A stretch of DNA of 10,752 bases from Chloroflexota bacterium (GTDB lineage Bacteria; Chloroflexota; Limnocylindria; Limnocylindrales; CSP1-4), in contig JAJYDP010000119.1 of the NCBI GenBank assembly GCA_021777365.1, positions 1 through 10,752 on the forward strand, in the 5' to 3' direction. Position numbers and translations under genes: made by a program. Shown in pieces: positions 1 through 4,877 of this stretch (positions are counted from its first letter, which is position 1; every line of letters starts with the position of its first letter). The notes under the pieces were generated by a model. It was not told the origin of the DNA. It saw only the letters and a list, made by a program, of their open reading frames with translations, and ran no database searches.

Positions 1-1776
1 CAGACCGACCACGAGGTTCCCGGCCAGTCCGCCCAGCGTGTTGGCGACGATCCCCAGCATCGCGGCCGCGAGCGAGATCGCCATCAGCCGGGCGTAGCTG
101 AGCACGTTGCCGACAATCCCCAGCAGCTCGATGGGTGCGATGACCCGCCGGGCGCGGAGGAGGGCGACGAAGGCGACCGCGAGCACCGCGCCTCCCGGCA
201 GCAGGACCGGCGCGGGAAGGAGGTCCGCCCCGGCGAGCGTCAGCACCACGACCGCAACCAGGCAGACCAGCTCGGAGAGGCGGGCGCCGACCTCCCGGCG
301 ATCGCCGATCCGCGCCCCGTTCACGGCACCCAGGGCGAGCCCGAGCGAGACCTGCGCGACCCCGATCGCCACGGCCAGCAGGAGGAGCGACTCCACGGCC
401 TCCACGCGGTCCAGCCACAGGGGCGCCACGCCCAGCCACCGGCCGGCGTCGCCGAACCACTCGCCGTAGAGCACCCCGAACACGATCGTGGAGACGGCGG
501 CGACCGCGGCCACCGGCCAGGCCGCGGCGAGCAGGGGGATGCTCCGGGCCCGGCCACGCAGCGCCAGCAGCAGGACAAGCAGGACGAGGCCGTAGCCCGC
601 GTCGCCCACCATCAGGCCCACGAACAGCGGGAAGGTGACCGCCAGGATGGGCGACGGGTCGAGGGTCCCGTACCGCGGCAGCCCCACGAACGAGGCCAGC
701 GGCTCGAAGGGCCGCACGGGTGGCGGGTTCTCGAACGCGACCGGGGCACGCTCGAGTTCCTCCGGTGAGGGGTGCCGCTCGATCACGGCCGTCCCCGGAC
801 CGAGCGCCGTGCGCAGGCTCCCGAGTTGCGCGGCCGGGATCCACCCGGACAGGACCACGAGATGCTCGCTCGTCCCGGCGGCCGGCAGCGCCGACGCCTC
901 GTCGAGGCGGTCGCGGACGGCGAGCCCGACGAGGGCCGCCGACTGGCCGTACCGCTCGCAGAGCGCCGCCAGGCGCGCGTCGATCCAGGCGATCCGGGCG
1001 CCGAGCCGCGCCCGCTCACCTCGCAGGCGGCGCACGTCCGCCGCCAGCCCGGAACCACCCGGCCCGGACGGCAGCGCGTCGCCGCGGAGGCCGTGGGCGG
1101 CCAGCATCGCCTGGACCTCGCCGCTGAAGCGACCGGGGAAGACGAGCACCACGGTGTGCTGGTGGGCCCCGTCCGGCACCTCGATCACCGCGCAGCGCCC
1201 CAGCGTCAGGCCACGCAGCTCGACGTCGGCTCGTCCGAAGGCCTCCGTCACCCGCCGCGGCACCACCACGCCGACGGCCGCGTAGCCGGGCGGGATCGGG
1301 AGCCGGCCGTGAGCGGCGAGGACGCGCTCCAGCAGATCGGTGACGCGTCCCACGCGCTCGAGTTCGGCGGCCGTCTCGTCACGCTGCCGGACCAGCGCCT
1401 CGGCCCGGTCCCGGACCGCCGCGAGTCGACCCACCCGACGTCGAAGTCCCTCGTCGTCGATCCGCCCGACCGGAAACGCCGGCCCGCGGGCTCCACCGGC
1501 CGCCGACCGCGGGGATCCGGCCGCCGCCGGCCCTCGCCCGGAGCCCGACGGGCCGAGTGTCGCCGCGAGCGCCTCCAGCCACTCGCATGGCCCGCGCCAC
1601 CCCTCGCCCTCCGCCGTGACCGAGGCTGCGCCGGGTGCGAAGACGCCGCTCCGGTCCCCTGCAGGGAGGCGGAACGGCACCAGGTGGACCACCCCCGCCG
1701 CGTGCAGGCGCCGTACCGCCTCGTCGGATCGTGCCCGAGGCACCACCACGTCCACCAGCAGCATGGGCACGAGCAC
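1..1776 (-). CDS. atpI: V/A-type ATP synthase subunit I (subunit a homologue), 3' end cut by window
   Basis: This is the membrane stator subunit of the rotary V/A-type ATPase. It forms the two ion half-channels against the proteolipid ring and anchors the peripheral stalks. Residues 1 to about 370 form the soluble, partly coiled-coil domain. The membrane domain begins near the FENPPP/FEPLASFVGLPRYG segment, followed by PLFVGLMVGDAGYG (Asp392) and further hydrophobic helices. The hallmark channel helix ELLGIVGNVLSYARLMA carries Glu550 and the essential Arg563. From memory, Thermus thermophilus subunit I uses the same numbers for these residues. That supports the GTG start at 1776 (protein begins MLVPMLLVDVVV), which has a GGGGGG stretch 7 nt upstream. 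GTG 1770 and ATG 1764 are in-frame alternatives. The 592 visible codons lack roughly the last 60 residues of a typical 650-residue subunit. The gene follows the stalk gene by 3 nt, so the two are surely co-transcribed. Coupling ion (H+ or Na+) cannot be read here. Confidence 0.93.
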   Translation of the reverse strand, partial: MLVPMLLVDVVVPRARSDEAVRRLHAAGVVHLVPFRLPAGDRSGVFAPGAASVTAEGEGWRGPCEWLEALAATLGPSGSGRGPAAAGSPRSAAGGARGPAFPVGRIDDEGLRRRVGRLAAVRDRAEALVRQRDETAAELERVGRVTDLLERVLAAHGRLPIPPGYAAVGVVVPRRVTEAFGRADVELRGLTLGRCAVIEVPDGAHQHTVVLVFPGRFSGEVQAMLAAHGLRGDALPSGPGGSGLAADVRRLRGERARLGARIAWIDARLAALCERYGQSAALVGLAVRDRLDEASALPAAGTSEHLVVLSGWIPAAQLGSLRTALGPGTAVIERHPSPEELERAPVAFENPPPVRPFEPLASFVGLPRYGTLDPSPILAVTFPLFVGLMVGDAGYGLVLLVLLLALRGRARSIPLLAAAWPVAAVAAVSTIVFGVLYGEWFGDAGRWLGVAPLWLDRVEAVESLLLLAVAIGVAQVSLGLALGAVNGARIGDRREVGARLSELVCLVAVVVLTLAGADLLPAPVLLPGGAVLAVAFVALLRARRVIAPIELLGIVGNVLSYARLMAISLAAAMLGIVANTLGGLAGNLVVGL

Positions 1777-1779
1777 GTC

Positions 1780-2115
1780 TCAGCCCCCCGACGTCTCGCC
1801 GAGGACGGCGCCGACCACCAGCTCGACGGCGCGCTCGAACCGCGCCGCGGAGGATGCACCGGCGCCGACGGACGTCTCGTCCAGCTCGCCGAGCTCGCGC
1901 TCGAGCGCCGCCATCTCGCGGCGCGCGGCAGCCAGGACCTGCTCCCGGTGCGCGGCCACCGCCGCGGCCGTCATCCCGGGCCCCGCCGCCTCGATGGCCC
2001 GTGCCTCGGCCTGCGCCTCGCGCAGACGACGGTCAGCCTGCGCCCGCGCGGCCCGGCGAGCATCCGCGGCCGCGAGCTCGGCACGCTCGAGCAACTCGAG
2101 GAACGGCGTGTCCAC
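1780..2115 (-). CDS. V/A-type ATP synthase peripheral stalk subunit G/H-like coiled-coil protein
   Basis: This 111-residue protein is almost entirely heptad-like and charged, rich in Ala, Glu and Arg. Runs such as ERAELAAADARRAARAQAD and REMAALERELGELDE give a long amphipathic helix with one Gly-Pro-Gly break near the middle. No membrane segment is present. Size and composition fit the G (H) subunit, which pairs with subunit E to make the peripheral stalk joining the catalytic head to subunit I. The gene directly precedes subunit I (3 nt gap), matching the Thermus-type order G-I-L-E-C-F-A-B-D. I chose the GTG at 2115, where the coiled-coil sequence (MDTPFLELLERAEL) begins. The frame stays open upstream to 2364, but that part is Pro/Gly/Arg-rich and overlaps the divergent gene's start, so it is probably not translated. 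No good Shine-Dalgarno sequence is seen, and sequence identity to G subunits is typically weak, so context carries much of this call. Confidence 0.8.
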   Translation of the reverse strand: MDTPFLELLERAELAAADARRAARAQADRRLREAQAEARAIEAAGPGMTAAAVAAHREQVLAAARREMAALERELGELDETSVGAGASSAARFERAVELVVGAVLGETSGG

Positions 2116-2280
2116 GGGTCCATCTCGTCCGCGAGTGCACGGTCGGGCACCCGCGCCTGTACCGTCGACGTTTCCGGGTCCGGGCGCCAGAGTTGCGCGG
2201 CCCGAAGGCGGGAGCCGTTCAGCCCGGACAGGCGCACCGTCCCGTCCGGTCGCGCGACCCGCCGGCCGCGACGCCTCTGC

Positions 2281-2286
2281 TAGGCT
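2281..2286 (+). promoter_or_regulatory. -10 box TAGGCT, leaderless-type promoter of the MFS gene
   Basis: TAGGCT matches the TANNNT form of the -10 element and ends 7 nt before the ATG at 2294. That places the expected transcription start at or next to the start codon. No Shine-Dalgarno sequence lies in the gap, and no clear -35 box is seen. The same arrangement recurs before menA and tldD in this window, which raises confidence. Confidence 0.6.
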
Positions 2287-2293
2287 GGCGCGG

Positions 2294-3649
2294 ATGCCCT
2301 CCCTCCCGACGGTTCGCCACCGGACCCGCCCGGCGCTCCAGCCGCTGGGATCGGGGCTCGGCACGATGCTCTCCGACTGGCAGGCATTCGGTCGGCCGGC
2401 GTATCGCCACTACCTGGTGCTCGCACTCTGCCAGGGGCTCGTCCTGGCGCTGTCGGGGACGGCCCTGATCATCCCGCTGCTGCTCACGCTCGGGCTGGGG
2501 CCCGGGGCCTCGACCCTGGTGGCGTCGCTCGCCCTGATCGGGCCGGCCGCCCAGCTCGCCGTCCCGTCGCTCCTGCGGCGCATCGACGGGAACCTGCGCG
2601 TCCTCACCCTGGCGCTCGCGGCGCTGGGCGAGACGCGCGGCCTCTGGCTCGGGGCCGTGGCCGTGCTGGCGGCGACCGGCAGTATCGACCGCGCGTGGCT
2701 GGTCGGGGCCCTGGTCCTCGGCACGGCCGCCCTGGGCGTCTTCTCGGGCGTGTCCGCGGCCAACATCCAGGCATGGCTGTCCGTGGTGCTGCCGGAACAG
2801 GAGCGCCGTTTCGTCGCCCCGCGCATCGTCGGACTGGGCCTCGCCGTGAGCGCGGTCCTGCTGGTGGTCGTCGCGGTCGCGCTCGACGCCGCCTCACGCC
2901 GCTACGGCATCGGCGCCTACGGGGCCTGCTTCGTCCTCGGAGGCGTCGCCGGGGTGGTGGAGGTGCTGGTGCTCGGCCGGCTTCCGCGCCCGGGCCGCGT
3001 GCGCGTCCCGCGCCTGGGGCCCGCGACCGAGCCCCCGCCCGGATGGCGACGCTTCGTCGGGATCGCGACGCTGGCCAGCCTCGGGTCGGGTCTCGCCCCC
3101 TACTACTCGGTCTTCGTGATCAGCGTCCTGCGGGCCTCCGCGTCGTTCGCGGTTGCCCTCTCGGCGCTGACCTCGGCGGCGTCGGTGGTCGCCTCCACGG
3201 TGGGCGCCGCACTGCTCGCCCACCACTCGTCCTCCCGGCTGCTCCGCGTCGGCTACGCGAGCCTGGGCGCAGGCTGGGTCGCCGCGCTCGCGAGCGCACC
3301 GCTGAACCCGTTCGCGCTGCCCTGGTTCGTTGCCGTCGCGCTCTTCATCAGCGCAGGTGGCTCGATCGTGCAGCTCGCCGCCAACGAGCGACTCTTCAGG
3401 TTGGCCTCGGGCCCGGCCATCATGGCCCAGCAGGGGCGCTTCGTCGGGGTCACGGCGGCCGCCACGGCTGCTGGTCAGCTCGCCAGCGCCCTGGCACTCG
3501 GGCTCGCGCCGGTGGGCTACCCAGTCTTCGCCGCGCTCTTCGTCGCGGCCGGTGGCCTGCGGGTGATCGCCGCTGCACGGCTGCCGGTGGCGGACGCGTG
3601 GGCGAACGCGACCGCGGTGATCTCGATCGCGGACCTGCGGCGCCGCTGA
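2294..3649 (+). CDS. Major facilitator superfamily-like membrane protein
   Basis: This 451-residue, very hydrophobic protein has about 11-12 predicted membrane helices separated by short Arg-rich cytoplasmic loops, the size and layout of an MFS transporter. After a roughly 35-residue cytoplasmic N-terminus come helices such as LVLALCQGLVLALSGTALII and the WLGAVAVLAATG segment. A loop rich in Arg and Pro near residues 230-255 (RLPRPGRVRVPRLGP) looks like the central loop between two six-helix halves. I see no convincing substrate-specific motif, so direction and cargo are unknown; sugar, drug or metabolite export are all possible. The start is ATG 2294, supported by the TAGGCT box 7 nt upstream; ATG 2366 is an in-frame alternative just before the first helix. 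The frame is also open upstream of 2294, but that stretch is antisense to the ATPase genes. It is divergent from the ATPase operon and stands alone as a transcription unit. Confidence 0.8.
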   Translation: MPSLPTVRHRTRPALQPLGSGLGTMLSDWQAFGRPAYRHYLVLALCQGLVLALSGTALIIPLLLTLGLGPGASTLVASLALIGPAAQLAVPSLLRRIDGNLRVLTLALAALGETRGLWLGAVAVLAATGSIDRAWLVGALVLGTAALGVFSGVSAANIQAWLSVVLPEQERRFVAPRIVGLGLAVSAVLLVVVAVALDAASRRYGIGAYGACFVLGGVAGVVEVLVLGRLPRPGRVRVPRLGPATEPPPGWRRFVGIATLASLGSGLAPYYSVFVISVLRASASFAVALSALTSAASVVASTVGAALLAHHSSSRLLRVGYASLGAGWVAALASAPLNPFALPWFVAVALFISAGGSIVQLAANERLFRLASGPAIMAQQGRFVGVTAAATAAGQLASALALGLAPVGYPVFAALFVAAGGLRVIAAARLPVADAWANATAVISIADLRRR

Positions 3650-3687
3650 CCGGCCGCACGCGACGGGGACCCATCCCGGCGCCCGAC

Positions 3688-3711
3688 GGGGCTCCGGTTA
3701 CGAGGAGCCCT
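3688..3711 (+). terminator. Hairpin downstream of the MFS gene, possible terminator
   Basis: GGGGCTCC (3688-3695) pairs with GGAGCCCT (3704-3711) around an 8-nt loop, giving 7 Watson-Crick pairs plus one G-T. It sits 38 nt after the MFS stop codon. No T-run follows, so if it ends transcription it is not a classic intrinsic terminator. It may instead be a transcript-end hairpin or chance pairing in GC-rich DNA. Confidence 0.3.
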
Positions 3712-3831
3712 GCCCCGGCAGCCCCGCCGGACCGCCGCGCGGCAATCGATCCCCGCGTCCACCGTTCCTCCACACGGCCTCCATGATCCTTCCTCGAACG
3801 GGAGCCAGCATTCGGGCATACACGGCGGAAC

Positions 3832-3867
3832 GGCCCGGAAGCCATGCGGATGGAAACCGGTCGGGCC
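3832..3867 (+). promoter_or_regulatory. Structured 5' leader of the secreted repeat protein gene
   Basis: In the 264-bp gap between the MFS gene and the repeat-protein gene, GGCCCG (3832-3837) pairs with CGGGCC (3862-3867). A smaller CCAT/ATGG hairpin (3842-3845 with 3850-3853) sits inside. The structure ends 46 nt before the ATG at 3914. A Shine-Dalgarno-like GGGGG at 3903-3907 lies 6 nt before that ATG, so this gene, unlike its neighbours, looks leadered. I recognise no known riboswitch class, and the rest of 3650-3913 contains no gene I can support. Confidence 0.3.
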
Positions 3868-3913
3868 CGGAGCCTCACCGTCACACGGACGGACCGCCAG
3901 ACGGGGGTGTGAC

Positions 3914-4702
3914 ATGGCGAAGCGATGGCTCATCGGGATCCTGCCGGTCCTGGCGCTCGCCGGTCTTGCCGGATCGGTGGCGGCCGGCTCGCTGCCGGTC
4001 TCGCTGTCGGGAGACCGCGACCAGCTCAAGGACCAGGACCAGATCCAGCTCCGTGACCCGGACCAGATCCGGCTCCACGACGCCACCTCGTCGGTCACCC
4101 TGGCGGTGGCGACCAGTGGCGACCAGACCCGGGACCGCGGCGAGACCTGCGTACCGGACTGCGACGGCATCCCGGACCAGGATCGGACCCAGGACCAGGA
4201 CCGGATTCAGCTCACCGATGCTGCCTCAACCAGCACGCTGACGAGCACCGCGGTGGCGACCAGTGGCGACCAGACCCGGGACCGGGACCGGCTCGAGGAC
4301 GGCTCGTGCGAGGACTGCGACGGCATCCCGGACCAGGATCGGACCCGGGACCGGATCCACCTCACTGACACCGCAACGGCCAGCACGCTCACGCCCGCGA
4401 CCTTGCCGACAGGGGGCGACCAGACCCGCCTGCGCGAGCGCGATCGCGACATGACCTGCGACCCGGCCGGGACGCAGACGCAGACCCAATCCCAGGTCCA
4501 GTCACAGACCCAGACCCAGGCACAGGTCCAGGCCGGGGACGGCACCGGCATCCAGGTGCAGGCGCAGACCCAGGAGCAGACGGAGACCCAGGCCGGGGCC
4601 GGCACCGGCATCCAGGTGCAGGCGCAGGCGCAGGCCCAGGAGCAGACGCAGACCCAGGCCGGGGCCGACGGCGGACAGGGCGGACCCGGAGGAGGGCGCT
4701 GA
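3914..4702 (+). CDS. Secreted repetitive Asp/Arg- and Gln/Thr-rich protein, function unknown
   Basis: I do not recognise this 262-residue protein. It starts with a clear Sec signal peptide: MAKR, a hydrophobic core to residue 20, and likely cleavage after SVAA (24/25). The mature part has two halves. Residues 34-186 hold three diverged modules of about 49-50 residues. Each has a Ser/Thr-rich strand-like segment ending in GDQTR (GDQ at 69, 118, 168), then an acidic-basic stretch. Two modules carry a Cys pair, CVPDC (79-83) and CEDC (132-135), followed by DGIPDQDRT; the third keeps a single Cys182. The DCDGIPDQD core resembles calcium-binding Asp-rich loops of thrombospondin type 3 repeats, but a match is not established. 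Residues 187-252 alternate Gln with Thr, Ala or Val and contain two near-identical units starting AGxGTGIQVQAQ. The tail is GGQGGPGGGR, with no sortase motif or membrane anchor. A GGGGG Shine-Dalgarno-like tract precedes the ATG. An envelope-associated or extracellular structural role is plausible but unproven. Confidence 0.75.
   Translation: MAKRWLIGILPVLALAGLAGSVAAGSLPVSLSGDRDQLKDQDQIQLRDPDQIRLHDATSSVTLAVATSGDQTRDRGETCVPDCDGIPDQDRTQDQDRIQLTDAASTSTLTSTAVATSGDQTRDRDRLEDGSCEDCDGIPDQDRTRDRIHLTDTATASTLTPATLPTGGDQTRLRERDRDMTCDPAGTQTQTQSQVQSQTQTQAQVQAGDGTGIQVQAQTQEQTETQAGAGTGIQVQAQAQAQEQTQTQAGADGGQGGPGGGR
4103..4350 (+). repeat. Diverged tandem module of about 147-156 bp inside the secreted protein gene
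   Basis: A 35-bp segment beginning GCGGTGGCGACCAGTGGCGA recurs exactly at 4103 and 4250 (offset 147 bp). A second segment, beginning GACTGCGACGGCATCCCGGA, recurs at 4157 and 4313 (offset 156 bp). The 9-bp difference equals three extra codons inserted between the two blocks of the second copy. Exact nucleotide identity over these blocks points to recent in-frame duplication, with a third, more diverged copy following. Confidence 0.8.
4529..4668 (+). repeat. Tandem repeat encoding the Gln-rich units (60 bp, 66 bp, partial third)
   Basis: Copy A spans 4529-4588 (60 bp) and copy B 4589-4654 (66 bp); both begin CAGGCCGGGG and share a CACCGGCATCCAGGTGCAGG core. A partial third copy occupies 4655-4668. 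Copy B is longer by exactly 6 bp, one extra Gln-Ala pair, as expected from replication slippage at GCAGGC-type hexamers. All length changes preserve the reading frame, so copy number could vary between strains without breaking the gene. Confidence 0.85.
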
Positions 4703-4738
4703 CCGCCCGGCGAGACAACACCGATCCCCCCTCCCTTC

Positions 4739-4780
4739 GGCCGTGCCACCGACCGATATCGGTGGCACGGCCCTTTGATT
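4739..4780 (+). terminator. Strong intrinsic terminator after the secreted repeat protein gene
   Basis: A perfect 14-bp stem, GGCCGTGCCACCGA (4739-4752) with TCGGTGGCACGGCC (4759-4772), closes a 6-nt loop. It is followed by a modest T-rich tail (CTTTGATT). It lies 36 nt after the stop codon of the repeat-protein gene and 105 nt before the kinase start, separating the two transcripts. The T-rich tail is short but notable in such GC-rich sequence. Confidence 0.8.
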
Positions 4781-4820
4781 TCGTGCCGGTCGGACCTGCA
4801 GGCACCCACGCCCCTGCTCC

Positions 4821-4826
4821 TACGCT
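4821..4826 (+). promoter_or_regulatory. Possible -10 box TACGCT of the histidine kinase gene
   Basis: TACGCT fits TANNNT and lies after the terminator, 51 nt before the GTG start at 4878. That would give a leader of about 45 nt. No good -35 element is visible. The call rests only on the hexamer and its position. Confidence 0.3.
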
Positions 4827-4877
4827 CACGAGGCCGGCCAGTCTCCGTGCCGAGCCCCGCCCAAGGGCTGGAAGATC

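Noticed and set aside
772..2283. Long plus-strand open frame (503 codons) and its companions across the ATPase region
   Set aside because: It is Arg/Pro/Gly-rich with no recognisable domain and lies antisense to subunit I, whose channel motifs are unmistakable. Long antisense frames are expected at this GC content.
1340..2293. Upstream extension of the MFS frame (about 318 extra codons)
   Set aside because: The extension is Ser/Arg/Thr-rich low-complexity sequence antisense to both ATPase genes. The hydrophobic protein and the TAGGCT promoter box point to ATG 2294.
3832..3867. Known riboswitch (c-di-GMP type or similar) upstream of the secreted protein gene
   Set aside because: The conserved core sequences I know for c-di-GMP-I and other common classes are absent. 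Only a simple stem with an inner hairpin is visible.
4207..4809. Minus-strand frame with Trp/Val/Cys-rich repeats opposite the secreted protein
   Set aside because: The WVCVCSWACACAC-type pattern is the complement of the Gln-codon repeat. It has no plausible start or fold and crosses the terminator hairpin.
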